DNA of 64,000 nt from Daphnia pulex (Eukaryota > Arthropoda > Branchiopoda > Diplostraca > Daphniidae): contig NC_060019.1 in the NCBI RefSeq assembly GCF_021134715.1, positions 3,472,001 to 3,536,000 of the forward strand. The letters run 5' to 3'. Shown here in pieces: positions 35,591 to 48,583 of this stretch. The first letter of the stretch is position 1. Each line of letters begins with the position of its first letter. The notes beneath the pieces are model-generated. The model saw only the letters and a list, made by a program, of their open reading frames with translations, searched no databases and was not told where the DNA came from. The translations under genes and the position numbers were made by a program.

Positions 35591-35918
35591 ATTGTTTTTT
35601 TGGTTTTCTACCGTTTTTTACCATTTTTTAAAAATTAGATTTAAAAACAGTGGAAAACCTGTTAAGAAGTTATCTGATGTTGAATTAAATCAGAACAACC
35701 AGCCGCGGGTGGACATTAGAAGAAAGAAACGTCGTAATCGGATGCGATCAAGCTTTCCAGAAACACGCGAACAATCCCCGTCTATTCCAGATTGCTCTGA
35801 CGTACCAATGGAATTAGTAATTGCAATTGCTGCAGATACGAATGCCAACTCTTCGGATTCATCAGAAGAAGAAATTTCTACTGAAGAAAATGGAAGAGCA
35901 TGGCAAATGCATCTCTAA
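35591..35918 (+). repeat. Duplicate of zinc-knuckle gene exon 1 with its upstream intron end
   Basis: About 95% identical by eye to 34304-34640, including the T-rich intron end and the acceptor before ATTTAAAAA. It ends in a stop (TAA at 35916-35918) where similarity ceases. Confidence 0.85.
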
Positions 35919-35967
35919 ACCTAGTTTATTACTTAGGTTTTTTCGGCGTAAACTGATTTTTTTTTAG

Positions 35968-36230
<263 letters not shown>

Positions 36231-36252
36231 TAATTACCGCAATTTTAATAAG

Positions 36253-36647
36253 AACCAACGTCTTGGTGCAGATCGAGTCGTTTTAATCCTCGTGTGTGTG
36301 TTCCCGTTCGACAACCAACGTCTTGGTGCAGAGCTGACTGAAGTCACCACACCTGTTGACGAATTAATTTGTTGATCAACAGACACAGTCGTTTGTTTCT
36401 TCGTTTGTGTGTTCCCGTTCGACAACCAACGCCTTGGTGCAGAGTTGACTAAATCACCACACCGTTTGACAGATCGCGTCGTTCTTCACGGGATATACGA
36501 CGATTCTTCTTGTGCCTGTTTTCCGTCCGACAACCCACGTCATATGGTGCAGAGTTGACAGAAGTCACCACTCCTTTGACGGATTAATTTGTGGAACAAC
36601 AACTTTTCACCGACTTAATCGTTCGAAATCTTCCTTGAACATCCAGA
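36253..36647 (+). repeat. Tandem ~110-bp array, 3.5 units
   Basis: Units start at AACCAACGTCTTGGTGCAGA (36253, 36313), AACCAACGCC (36424) and AACCCACGTC (36532). Lengths are 60 (partial), 111, 108 and 116 bp. Each shares GGTGCAGAG(C/T)TGAC, CACCAC and CGTTCGAC-type blocks. The last unit ends at the ATG of the 36648 ORF. The layout resembles the monomer promoter arrays at the 5' end of some LINEs. Confidence 0.9.
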
Positions 36648-37355
36648 ATGGAAAAGTTTGCTAGTACAGTGTCTTCTAAGGAATATGATCTAGAATTCAC
36701 AAAGTTGCTAGATCAAAAAATAGTTTCATTGAAAAGTCCTGTGGAAGATCCTGACATTGATCAAGAAACAAAGTTGTTCAAGTGTCGTGGAACTGCTGCA
36801 TTTAAGTGCCACCATGAATTGGGGCCCTACCATTTGGAAGTCAAAGGGGAAAAATGTGATCCCTCGTACGACCAATGGGTTCTAATTTGGAAATTGCTGA
36901 GTTGTTCCTGTGCTGTTCATGCGGAAGTGATCGACAATTCGTTAAATGATTTGATTAAGAAAACAAAATGGTATCTGGAGGATGATTTAATGATTGAGAT
37001 ATTGATGGTAGCAAACTCCAAAAAAGTAATACCTTTCATTGAAGATACTTGGTATCTGGAAGAAAGTGATTTGCTCTGCAGTGTCTGTCTAAGACCTGCC
37101 CTCCGTTTTTTTTGTACAAAAACAAGAAAATGCGATTCGTGTGCAAGACAAAATTTTCGGAGAATGTTAGACAAAATCCATTATCCCACAATGCTCGACA
37201 ATTTTCATGGAAGAATGCTGACTATTCCGCCAGGAATGGATGCTTTTGTGTTCCCAGTAAATCGAATGTCATCTAGCCGTCCGTGCCCAATTCAATACTT
37301 TTATAAGTTGGTCGAGTTCCAAAGAAGTTATTCGAATAGAAATGGTTCCAAATGA
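36648..37355 (+). CDS. Unknown 235-residue protein with Cys pairs
   Basis: An open frame starts directly after the tandem array. It has no recognised domain but carries cysteine pairs (CSVC and CDSC, with CTKTRKC between), suggesting a zinc ribbon around residues 140-165, and an earlier Cys/His-rich part (FKCRGTAAFKCHHELG). The last about 18 codons run out of frame into caspase-derived sequence (from about 37316), so the natural C-terminus is probably lost. Immediate proximity to the array suggests an ORF of a mobile element rather than a host gene. No reverse transcriptase or transposase motif is visible. Confidence 0.45.
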   Translation: MEKFASTVSSKEYDLEFTKLLDQKIVSLKSPVEDPDIDQETKLFKCRGTAAFKCHHELGPYHLEVKGEKCDPSYDQWVLIWKLLSCSCAVHAEVIDNSLNDLIKKTKWYLEDDLMIEILMVANSKKVIPFIEDTWYLEESDLLCSVCLRPALRFFCTKTRKCDSCARQNFRRMLDKIHYPTMLDNFHGRMLTIPPGMDAFVFPVNRMSSSRPCPIQYFYKLVEFQRSYSNRNGSK

Positions 37356-37850
37356 TTTGGAATTCTTTGTTTCTTGGCCGACAACACCAGGATATAAAGC
37401 TTATGAACGTGATTGTCAAAATGGTATGTATTTTCATTTTTATGTTTTCCGCTGTTTTCCTGGTTTAAATCTACTTTATTCCATGAAAAGATGTTAACCT
37501 ATGAAATATTTAATATGTTCTCCCGGTTCTCCATTCTTGCAACACTTGTGTGATGTCTTTTGTCAGCGTAAATTGGATCTTTTTTCGATGATGACACGTC
37601 AATCGAAAAGTGCCCCACGACGGAATTTGTATAATTTTCTAGTAGTTTCAAAGACTAGTATTCATTGATGAATAGCCAGACACTATAGACTAAAAATTAG
37701 TGTTTCATCTGTTTTCAGTGGAAAGATTTTTCAATTTATGAAAAGCTGAAAAGACACTAGATCTGTGTATAATGATGACACTTGTCAACAAACGAGTGCC
37801 TGATGACGAATTTTTTCGTCGTCAGGTGTTTAATAGTTTTTTAACTATAT
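37316..37850 (+). pseudogene. Caspase small-subunit exons, copy C
   Basis: This is the best-preserved copy. It encodes VPNDLEFFVSWP then TTPGYKAYERDCQNG before the GTATGT donor at 37422. The second exon (37515-37626) gives PGSPFLQHLCDVF, but a small deletion follows LFSMMT. A third piece (37746-37850) repeats MMTLVNKRVPDDEFFRRQVF. The match is to the caspase p10 subunit; the large subunit with catalytic His/Cys is absent. It is out of frame with the 36648 ORF that runs into it. Confidence 0.85.
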
Positions 37851-37857
37851 TACAGAT

Positions 37858-38090
37858 TAAAGAATTAAGTTACCAAAAGATTGGCAAAACTTGTTATGAG
37901 CACGCAACATATGAGCTCCTCAAATCTTTCTATGCGAGAATATTTAGAAGAAGGAAAGAGTGGGGAGAGCTCTTCACCATGCAGTCGTTGGCAACTTGGC
38001 ATCGTGAGTGAGCAAGACGCGTCGTCTGCTACTGGCTTTCGTTTTGATCTAAATTCCCTTACTCTCAGCTCGGTTGCCATATTGAATTAA
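37858..38090 (+). pseudogene. RecQ-associated last exon, copy C
   Basis: Follows a TATTACAG acceptor and begins ATTAAAGAA like the other two copies. It encodes MSTQHMSSSNLSMREYLEEG and continues to a TAA at 38088-38090. Small indels relative to copies A and D shift the frame in its first 40 bp. Conserved 3' flank continues to about 38370. Confidence 0.55.
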
Positions 38091-38370
38091 ATTGACTTGG
38101 CAGTTTCTACTGAAATTACGTTGCAAATAAATTTAGGCAAATTGTTAGATATAGTGTATCCAAATAGAAAAAATTACCACCTGGTTTTACCAAGTCGTCC
38201 GCCCCTCAAACAGACCGTTTTGGGGAATTTTTAGAAAATCATTGCTAGGGTTTTTAAAAAATAAACAAATAGATGGCTTATTTTGTTACATTTTTTTCGC
38301 TTAGTCGATTGGTGAAAACCGCAATCGCCTAGCTTTTTTTCGTTTGGGAGATATCTCAGAAAAACTGAAA

Positions 38371-39112
38371 TGCCAAGTTTCTATTGGTATTGCTGTATAA
38401 GTTCATGAATCTGCATTTAAACTCGAACCCATAGTCATACCAGCATCATGAAACTTACTGTTACTTTTTTTTAAATCTTAGAAAACCGAGTAAAAGCGTA
38501 CCACAGTCTTAGATCTTAAAGGTAAGACTTGTTTTAATCGTGATGGAGAATTAATCTTCTAAGAAATACTATACAATACTACTAGTCAATTCGTTGCTGG
38601 GCTGCGAATCCATTGGTTTGCTTTAAAATCCTGTAATCAATGTCAAAGAAAATAAAAATAAAAATATTTTAAATCATCTATGAAAAAAATCCCAGAAGAA
38701 AATTTCCAATACCCTACGAAGCTTTCTATTTGAAATAGTAGAAGTTCAGCTTCGTGTGCATAAGAATTTCAATTTAATTTTAGTTAAATAATGGTGTTAT
38801 AGTGTATTTATTAATCATCCACAATTAACTATTGATTTGTAATAGTAGTGTAGAGGTCTGTTCACATAGCTCCCGTTCACCAACTCCCCCTCCTCTTTAC
38901 GTGTATATTCTTATGTAAAGGCACTCCTTTCCAAAGCTCTTTTCAGTGATACATACCCCAATAAGTCAAGGGTGATTATTGATTATTGATTATATTATTC
39001 TTTATTGATTTTATTTTTCGGTAAATTTTGGGCTAATTTTTGGTTTATTATTAACTATCATTTGTATATGTAATCTTACAGAAGTTATTCAGAAGAATTT
39101 CATTTTTATTAT
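38371..39112. other. No gene recognised
   Basis: AT-rich spacer. Confidence 0.4.
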
Positions 39113-39601
39113 GAAATATCCAGGGTTGGACACGATCACGCTTTTTCGTTGTCGCGCTCCAATCCCGCTCTTTCCCCAAATTTTCTATCCCGCTCCGTAA
39201 GCCGATCGAATATTTGGTCATATTTCCCGATCAAATCCCGATCAACGCTCCAATCAAAATTCTAGCTATATATTTTCTAATTCTAAGCGTATCTGCATGA
39301 AAATGAAAAAAAAAATGTACATGCTAATTTTGTTAAATTTATTTTAGAAAACTAGAAATTCATATACAACCGGTGATCAGAAAACAATTCTTACCCTTAT
39401 CGTTGCTATAAAAATCCAAGCATTTATCATATTCAACACTGTAAATTGATCAGAAGTTTGATCGGGATAATTATTCGCATCGACCCGATCACGATCCCAT
39501 TTTTGGGTTGCTGGTTCCATCAAATCACCACTCAGTGATCACTGATCGATCGGGTGATCGGTGCGTAAATTGAGCGCGCTCTGCCCGAACCTGGAAATAT
39601 C
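39113..39601. mobile_element. hAT-type MITE with perfect 8-bp target duplication
   Basis: The element (39121-39593, 473 bp) begins CAGGGTTGGACA and ends TGCCCGAACCTG, imperfect inverted termini (9 of 12 match) of hAT type. GAAATATC occurs at 39113-39120 and again at 39594-39601. The interior is rich in GATCG-type words and has no ORF. Confidence 0.85.
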
Positions 39602-40888
39602 TTACTTGATTATTTATCAAAATTCGTGAGTCATTCTTGAAAAAAAATCTTTTTTGAGGGTGGTGAAACTGAAAACCAATTACGGACAGAAAGGAGCGAT
39701 TCAACCGTGGGGGGGGGGGGTGCGAAGGTACTTCGTTAGTTATAAATTCTATGCAATAATTTATCAAATTAAACTTTCGTTTTAATTTAGGTTTGAATCT
39801 TCAAAGCATCGGTAAAAATATAACACCAAGCGATTGAATATACCAGAAGTTACCAAAGCTAATATATAGATTTTAACGAATTTCATGTTTAAAATAAATT
39901 ATTTGAAGAATGGTTTAAAATTTAAAATGAATGAAATCAGGCGATTCCCAAAAATATTTCTTTAATAAAAATGTTAAACTAGATTTGATAACCCAAATAA
40001 TATTTGGCAATGGACGTAGAAAAAACTAGATTTCGGACATTTGAAATCCATCCATATTAAGATTTCTATGGGTCAATTTGAGCTGGATTTATAGTCTTTA
40101 AAAAAAAGGGACACCCAAGTATACAAAATCTGGACGATATAATGTACGCAAGATGGCACCAGTTGAAGTGTCAAAATCTTATAATTGATATGAGATTAAA
40201 CATTGCTATCTTCAAGTTACGTGCAGTCAGACGACAAAATTTTTGAAGTCCAATATTGATGATGCTGAATGTTTGCTATCATTAAGTCTTTGATGAATTA
40301 CAACATGTCTTGCATTCACAAATTAGTAATTCAAAATAGTTTTTTATGACACATATTCCAAGAATCAGATCTTCAGGGGTAACCAAAAAGAAACGAGGTA
40401 TCTTAGCGGTATGCTTGGAAGACATTCGCATTCTTCTTATTTCAACCCATACAATAAATTGGTTCTCCTATGAAGGTGTATTAGGGAGTTTGGGAGGGAC
40501 ACTTTTTTCTTTTTTTAATTTTTTTTTTTTTTTTTTTTTTTGAAAACGCCCTTTTTATATCAGCTTCAGCCACATAGCCTTGCTGGAACACACGTAGAAA
40601 GAGTCAATGCAGTAGTGCAATTGGTTTACAATTACTGGCTGCGAAAGCCTCTCCCAGAAAAGTTGGGACAGCAACTGCAGTAACCACTCCATTCTGTATA
40701 GTAGCTCACGTATAGTATGAGACGTGCTGGAGGTGACCATTCAAGAAAAAAAAAACTGGGCAAATCAAACGTAGGCCTCGTTCTCGGATTCGTTTTGTGT
40801 GGTGGTGCTGGTTAATTACACAGTGTAAACTAATAGAAAAAAATCCGTTGATGATGTAATGACTTGTGTGAAGACCAGGCCTACTGCT
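39602..40888. other. No gene recognised
   Basis: Includes a G-run near 39710 and a T-run at 40518-40542. Confidence 0.4.
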
Positions 40889-40900
40889 TGTAGTATAGAG

Positions 40901-40978
40901 CAATCTACTACGCAGTATCCCAAGGTCAATCTACTACGCCGTACCTCAAGGTCGCTGTACTACGCAGTACCTTGATGG
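40901..40978 (+). repeat. Three tandem 26-bp repeats in LTR U3
   Basis: CAATCTACTACGCAGTATCC and its two variants at 40901, 40927 and 40953, each sharing CTACTACGC(A/C)GTA. Confidence 0.85.
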
Positions 40979-41080
40979 CTTTCTCTATTGCACCATCTCA
41001 CCTGTTGCCTATGCAACTACATCCGAGATTGCGCCACACTCTGCAGTGATGGTGCAATCCCAACAACCTTGACAACCGCT

Positions 41081-41088
41081 TATAAAAG
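41081..41088 (+). promoter_or_regulatory. TATA box of the LTR
   Basis: TATAAAAG, 103 bp downstream of the 26-bp repeats and 60 bp upstream of AATAAA. Confidence 0.6.
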
Positions 41089-41210
41089 CCCGACGCTCTG
41101 TTCATCCAGCAGAGTCGTACCCGGCATTGTATTCCAACACATCTGTTAATAAACTGCATTGCAAGAATCTCCTCGTTGTTTTGTTACTTAGACTATTGTG
41201 AATCATCACA

Positions 41211-42911
41211 ATGACAAGAAATATTACAATAATTTAAAAAATACCATGATGGGCAATGCTGATGTAGAGGCTGCAGTAAAACCACCTCCTACTCTATTTA
41301 ACATCTATTACCATAATAAACCTCCTTCAACTTGATGACGTGAACGTATTGATTGAAATTCTGAAAAATTCCATCACAACAATCACAAGTTTTGTCATGT
41401 TGATATGAATCCTGCCAACAACTTCCCTTTGGGCGGATTCCACGTCCATTTTGGCCCATGCAAAATGGGTCCTCGCTTTAAGGAAATCAAAGGAAATAAT
41501 GTTGGAGATGACAGCACTTTTCCCCCTTCCCCTCTTGTTTTCTAAAAAAAAGGACGATCGTCCTGTCAGTCTATCCAGTTAACTTCAACATTATTCAACA
41601 TCAATAACAGGAATGTGATGAGTGTCATTTTCCACACCTACATGTCCCACACCACATGTTCCGCACCTACTCTCTCTCTTCCTTCTGCAGATTCTCCTGT
41701 GCCTAGAGTGTGAGTGTTTAAGGTAATACTGTCTATGTAAGTATGTTCATGGTTACTTAGTGGAAGATGCATACAATAGATATCTTTCAACACATAACAC
41801 CTTCATAGAGAAAGAAAAGACTAAAAAAGAAATGCGTATAGTACTTGCTGTCGGACTGGAGTGATTACTCTCTGGAAAAACCATAGTTGCTGACAAAGAG
41901 ATGTTTAGTGGGCTGAAAAGTCCCTGTCTCAGTACAGACGTTTTCTTCCAATAATGAAAGTTACAAAACAAATTTAGTAGAAGAGAAAACCAAATAACAA
42001 CATCAACTAGTGTTCCAAATGAAATTCAAGTTTAAGCATTAAAATAACGCTTGTTACAATACAAATTTTACCAGGTATCACCAATTGTGATATGAATCGC
42101 TGGGAACTTTTTTTGCAATTTTAACGTAATGACGCTTGTAATGAAAACCTTTTCTCATAACATCTTCAATCTCAGTTAGAAAAGTGTAAAGTAGTTAGAT
42201 CAGGTTTATAGCAACTTCCAATTTAAGGACACTAACAATTTGGCTATTATTGCTTTTGCTGTAAGAAACTCCGTCACATTAAACACAAATTTTTACAACA
42301 GTTTGGTTAGTAAGAAAATATTCATTTGACTGTTTCAGGAGGATTCATATGCCTGGGAGTCCGAATTGATCAACTCTTTGCTAGTTTAAAATTAGAAACA
42401 AATAATAGTGGTTAACATATGCGAACCTATTATGATGATAGTATTGATGTATTATTGGGATAGGACGATGATGTATCCTCATATGGCATAACCCATTTCG
42501 TACAAAGCCACAATTTGCTATTTTCTCAAATGTTTCATGGACCAGGCAAGTCGCTCTTTGGGAATGCGAATGCCCCGCCAATTTGTAAATAATAAGTGAA
42601 TTTCAGGATATCGGCTTCATTTAAACACTCTTGAGATCCATGAAAACTCTTCAAATGAAGTGCGTTTTAGTAATCCATTCAATTTGATTATTAACCGTTG
42701 ATAAATATGAACGCATAAATAAACAAAATCAGATCTCGTTTCTCCCTCACCGTTTTCAGACTCAGAGCTAAAATTTTTTCAGTGTTGAAAACCAACGATG
42801 AAACATCTTTGTCGCATGTCAAAATGTAATTCACATAAATTATTTTTTTTAATTTGTACTTTTTGTAAGTTTTTTTTGAGAAATAATAAGCTTTATTAAT
42901 TTTTTAGGTAG
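41211..42911. other. No gene recognised
   Basis: A coding-like piece near 41405-41550 (MNPANNFPLGGFHVHFGP) lies downstream of the LTR and could be an internal retroelement remnant. Otherwise nothing seen. Confidence 0.3.
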
Positions 42912-45213
42912 TTTTCGATGGGGATTTGGAAAGGCAGAAAACCCATTAAAGGGTACCATGTGTGATGCATTTTTTGTTGAGATGTACCAATAAATGAACA
43001 TTGAAGATAAAATAATTCACACCTTAAATTTTTCTGAATTTATATACGAACTAATTCATTGAAGAAGTAGCCAGCCAAGGCTGAATACTTCTTGCATAAT
43101 GGTGTATATGCACAAGGTGATAGTAATATATGCGTATACCAAAATGAAGGTGCAGAAAGTATTTGTATTTCTCTGCCGAGAAGAAGCCTTTCAAAATTAC
43201 TGGGTTAGAATTGAGAAGAGATGATCGAAATCCAATTACTTCCCATTTCTTTATTATTCCATTGTTATTGGTATTCGATGAAAACACTCTTTTACGATTT
43301 ACTAATATTCAAAGTCTTCGATCGATGTACAATCTTTCTCAAATTCCAAGCTTATGTTTAAATTTTGTATGCCGTTGACCAGTCCAAATTAAAATTAGTC
43401 TTTTGAAAATACCGAGAAAAACTAGGTGTATATAATCCAATGGAAGTTAGGAAATCATATCGATATTTAATAGTTCAATGGTCTAATAACAACGTGGTGG
43501 TTTTTTAGAAGTTTTTTGCGAAAAAAAGTTGTTGCAGAGGGCAGAAAACATGAAAATTAGTATATAACACACATTTAAACTTTGTTGTTAGCGCCCTATT
43601 GGGTGCATCTCTCATAACCACCATATCCATTAAGAGCATTGATGGAAGTCACAAATTGCCTGGTGGGGGGGCATCACAAATCATGGCTTCAATCTTGATT
43701 ATGTGCGGGGTTTTTTAACTTTTTTGTTGGGCTGTAACATCTTAAACAAACGACACTAAAAAATGTTCATACTCTTAGTCGGTTTTTCTTTCCATAAACA
43801 TGCTGACAACAAAGAGATCGCTGTCGACAGCAATAATCAAACGAGAAGATCAATGATCAAACGCCACATCTCGACCGTTTTAGTTTTGAAAGTACGAATA
43901 CCGTCAATATTGATATGAATAGTAACCACATTGTTGCCTAGGTCTTAAATTCCATTTAAAAATTTTCATATTCCGCTAAACTGAAAATTGTGAAAAGACG
44001 TGTTAACGTCTTAAATTTTTTTTTATTTTCGTTATTTTTCTTGGAACGGTTGGGATATTATGACCCAAATCAGTAAGGAGTTTCGCAACTTCACCAAGAA
44101 CACTAAGTGAAAGACCTTTTTGTGAATAAAACAGATGTTAATAAAAAGCAATATTTCCTCTTTAGTTAGCGGGACACGACTGCTTTTGTTGACTTTTTCA
44201 ACATTACAGTTGTTCTTGGTTTCTACCTTTTGCCCTACTCAAATTGATGACGTCTATCGTTTCATCGTTCGAATCGTCATTATTGGTTAAGTTTTCCTCA
44301 GTTAAATGGATTTGGACATCAGTGGAGGATCCATCGTCAAACCGTAAATGGTGCTGCTATTTTGAACATTCATCTGTCGGCACAAAAACGGACTTCTGGT
44401 ATTATTTTAAGTAGTCGTGAACGGAAAATATAGCAATAAAAAACTATCGATTTACATGAAACAAAATATACGCACATATCTAATATATATTGAATCTATT
44501 TTGTGTGGCAATTTTCTTGTCAGGTTGACCAGGACATTTCCATACAACGGTTGCTTAACCCAAAAACATTTTACATAACGCTTAAAAAAGCTATAGTGTA
44601 GCCAATCGGCAAAAAAAAACGAAAGTACTTAACTATTTTCTGCTATCCCCACTAAATGACAAAGGAATTTAATTACGTTTTTAACACAAAGCCACTTTTT
44701 TAACCCCCAAAAAATGTCTGTGATAATTTTTTTTACTGGACTTGAATTCTGGCTAGATAACAGTTTTTGGTAGCACAATTATTTTGTAGTGGTGCAAATC
44801 CAATGAAAAAATGCGTTGTCAAATGTACTGTGACAACTTTGTAGGGCTTCCTTTCCTTCCCGACAGAAGTGAAGAATTGCAATTCGCTTCGTAGAAAAGA
44901 TCATTTCAAAATCTTCCCACCTTTTCAGACTCTCCTTTCTGATTTTTTTCGCTTTTTTTAAGTATGTCAAAATTTCAAGTATATTTTACAGTTGAGTTAA
45001 CGTTCTCTATACAACGAGTGGAAAAAAATTGTGATTGTTTAATTAAACAATCTACTATATGACTATAGCTTGATGTCCTCAAAGACAAAGCATTCAAATC
45101 TAACTACTTTGTGACCAACGAGCAGGCAACATGATTCTAGTTTTTGAAAAATTACCTGGAGTTACGATACCTGTTTCAGTAAATCCGATGACCAAGTTCT
45201 TTTCAAGCATATT
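42912..45213 (-). mobile_element. CACTA/EnSpm-like transposase region, right copy of an inverted pair
   Basis: Reverse complement of 32137-34195, with the same remnants in order from 45213 downward, including the open 63-codon piece 44970-44779 (FEMIFSTKRIAILHFCREGK) and the CDAPHQA region near 43680. It is longer by about 240 bp (about 43330-43575) that the left copy lacks. Stops and shifts are mostly shared, so the copies duplicated after decay began. Confidence 0.6.
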
Positions 45214-47050
45214 TTTTAAAAACTTGCGTTTGTGCCATTAATTTAAACCTGGATAAATTTTTCAAATGACATACCAGCAAAACCGATTTTCAAATGTTCC
45301 AATAAATCTTTTGCTTTGCAACACTCAAGAACAACTCGTTATCAGGCATGATTATGAAAAAAACATTAAAGTGGAGATCCATCTAATCATGCTTTATAAC
45401 TTTGTTTTCAGTTCATTTAAATTGTGAAACAATGACCTTGCCTTTAACTTTATTAAGTAGATTGCCTCTTTTATCGTCGAACAAGTGGAAAGATCTGGTT
45501 CTAGTCCATAATTCAAAATATGGGCCATTTTGGTGCTGCCCTGCGAGTAGCCCAAAGAAATATTGCTATCCCTTAATATTAATCCGATTCTTTCTCAATC
45601 GTCTTGAGCATAAAGTTTAACGAACTATGCTGAATAAATAACATTTTAGAAGCATTGGTGTATCTCAGTTGACGTAGTGGCATAAAAAATGACAAGGAAA
45701 AAGTCTGAATTGTGGAACAAAGGAAAACATTGACCTCATCGGGACCGATTGCTAAAAAACTTTCTGTTGGGGCTGATTTTCTGTGATTAAAAAAATAAAG
45801 TTATAACTTACTTTACGCGGTGTGGTATTCAAATACTTATTACGTAGTAGCTATCGCGTTTTTAGTGCATCGTTAATATGTATCAATGAAAAAGCTAATA
45901 ACCATAATGTAAATTAATAAATAATTATATTTCACTGAAGGAGTTCCCTGCATATTAATCAATTGGTAAATGAAGGGAAACTGTAGTAAAAAACTTTGTA
46001 ACCTTTTTTTGTATACAATAACCAGAGTAATAGTTGTATGTTTATAGGTTAGAGTTATTATATTTCACTCCATCTGTACTTTCAAAATTGATGGCAATAG
46101 TATTATAATTTTTAAGTTGGTTCATATTTGCGTTTCCAGAGCCTCCAGAACTGGTTAACGATGAATTGAGCCTGTCTCCATCGTCTTCTGTCTATACCGT
46201 CAATTGCCTCCTCGACATTGAGAACGGTGGGGAGAGGGCTAATGATCTGGAAATGGTTCGAGTTTCGATGAGTTAGTATGTACATGAGTCAGCGGACGGC
46301 TGTAAAGAAGAAGCGTGACTTCGGCAAATATGGTTCGGGGAACCTCGTCTGTGACAGACGAGACTCCTGAATGGCACGCATCACCTTGATCCAATAAGAC
46401 CCTCGTGTGTACAGGTAAGTATGCTTACTTCCACCAGTAAATGCCAAGATAAACCACTTCTCCAATGGTGTAAGCAGAATTTTGGTCTTTAATGCCTAGA
46501 ATGAGCTTCTTTTCACTAGCAACTATGTTTGTGCCTTTATCAGTAAATGATCTTCTGAAATATATGAAAAAAGATGAATCGTCGAAGAGCCATAATAGAA
46601 TAACGGTATCTCTTTGTTGTTCCTATTCTGATGTCAACGCGAAACGGTAAAAAACAGTCAAGTTCTATGTTGGTGAAAATGCGAACAAAACCCTTGAGAC
46701 GTTGATAAATTGGTAATCCGTGATGGTTGTGGCATCGAAGGCCGAATTCTACATTTGATGCATTGGCACAGAACTTCGAAGGTTTTTCGTCACCATCTAT
46801 TATAAAATAGGTATATAAAATTCCTTTGACAAACGCTGAGGGTGTGCCCTACGCCGGTGTGATGTAATTTTGCATGGAGATCCTCGACGATGAGACTGGA
46901 TGATGACGGAATGGGGAGTACGAGTTGGGAGGTCTGCCTACTCATGCCTGCCATCAACTTTAATTAGTCCATCTTTTGAGCTTATTTGTCATCAGAGGCG
47001 TCGCCTCTGGTGATCTCGGCTCCTTTTAGTAGAGCTTTTCATACGTCCCG
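45214..47050. other. No gene recognised; one exon-like piece
   Basis: 46139-46270 after TTTCCAG encodes PPELVNDELSLSPSSSVYTV in an open frame, family unknown. Other ORFs are short. Confidence 0.3.
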
Positions 47051-47476
47051 TTGAAAAAACACACAGGGTTCGACGAGTGTTTCCATGCTTTTAAAACGGC
47101 GGCTTACGGGCCAAAGTGTTCATCTTTTTATCGCGATAAGTCATGTTTGAGTTATCGCAAAGAAAAACTTAAAAAATCCTCTTGTAGAGGGAATAACATG
47201 CTTTCACTGTTTGTTTTTTTTATTTTTGTGAATAGCACTTTCCTCGCAAATTTAAAGATTTTAAGTTTGGAAATATTAGCGTTTCTGCTATATGTTTCCA
47301 TACTAAAGGGCGTGGCACTTAAAAAATTGCCAAAAATTCAAATATGTAAATTGTTACTTATATCTACAATTGGGCAAAGTTTCAATTTTTTGAATGAAAC
47401 GCTGATTTTTTGGTATGAAATAGTTAGCAAACGTGAATACACAACGGTTTGTCAACTTAAACATGTAACTATATAA
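47051..47476 (+). other. 141-codon ORF of unknown status
   Basis: AT-rich open frame with hydrophobic stretches; composition is that of AT-rich DNA and no family is recognised. May be chance. Confidence 0.2.
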
Positions 47477-48580
47477 CTCCTAGAATCTTTAAAAGCCAAA
47501 AAAACAAGAAAAAACGACAATTTTTTTCCAGTGATTCCCTGTCTTACACCAGATGGCGCCCCACATTGAAAAAATGTAAACCAGAAAAGATGACCAATAT
47601 TGGAATAGAACGGAGAATTTTTAAAGGTTAAAGGTTTAAAGGTTTTTTTACACTGTTAAAAAGGTTACGAATTTCTCAGCTATTTTTAACCCGTAAAAAA
47701 TGTACCCAATAACCGAAATGTTCATAGCTTCGCACGATAATATGGAATTTTTACAAAAAATTTTGGTTTTAAACTACGAATTACCTTTGCAACAGGAATT
47801 TCAGCAATTTATACCCCAAATATTACGTGTTAAGTGTATTATACAAGTTATAAGTGTTTTACACTTAAAGTTTAGTACCGATTTTTTGGGTGTTGAAACC
47901 CCGAAAATTTTGTAACCAACCGAATGTTTCGTAACTTATACGAAATATTCGTGGTGGACACAGAATACTTGGTGTTTAACCCACAAAAATTTCTTCCAAA
48001 ACATAAATCTAAGGGTTTAAACACCGAAATTAAATGTTTTTTAAATCAAAACCCATGGTTTTATCTAACACAGTTGTATTAGGAAACTTAATTTTGGACT
48101 ATATATACTTAAAGACTCGATTTTCAGTAATTCATTTAGGACTTAAGATTTTTAAAAAATATTTTCCGTATGAATTCGGCTTTTTAATATTTTTCGCAAA
48201 GATTAAGTACTCTACCAACAATGTGTGTATCATTCATATTTTTCCAATGTTATGTAAATATTTAGGGAAAAATCCATGAAATTCCTGGGCATGGGGAACG
48301 GTTTAAATTATCAGCAGTAGCAGAGATATCATCAGAGACTTTTTAAATACTAAAATATATGCTCATCATCGTCAAACTATATAGCCTAGCACACGTTTCA
48401 TTTCAAGTATGTTTGTATCAAAGTTAGTAATTGTGAGTATAGCCAATTTTATATATACGTGGTCACACCCGCTAACTGTTTTCCATGTTCACAATGTGAA
48501 ATTTGAAAATATTTACAAGTCCTAATTGTTCATGCACTCAACTACGGATTAATCAAAAGGATTATATTTAATTATTAAGC
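47477..48580. other. AT-rich DNA, no gene recognised
   Basis: ORFs of 71-81 codons only, with compositional rather than protein-like character. AAGGTTTAAAGG-type repeats near 47625. Confidence 0.35.
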
Positions 48581-48583
48581 CAA

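Larger units (their letters stand above)
40889..41210 (+). mobile_element. Probable solo or orphan LTR
   Basis: Starts TGTAGTATAG and ends ATCATCACA. Inside are three 26-bp tandem repeats (40901-40978), a TATA box TATAAAAG at 41081-41088 and a polyadenylation signal AATAAA at 41148-41153, in the order U3-R-U5 expected of an LTR on the plus strand. No matching second LTR or target duplication was found, so boundaries are approximate. Confidence 0.55.

Noticed and set aside
36253..36647. CRISPR-like array
   Set aside because: Units are about 110 bp and diverged along their whole length; there is no constant repeat with unique spacers, and the genome is eukaryotic.
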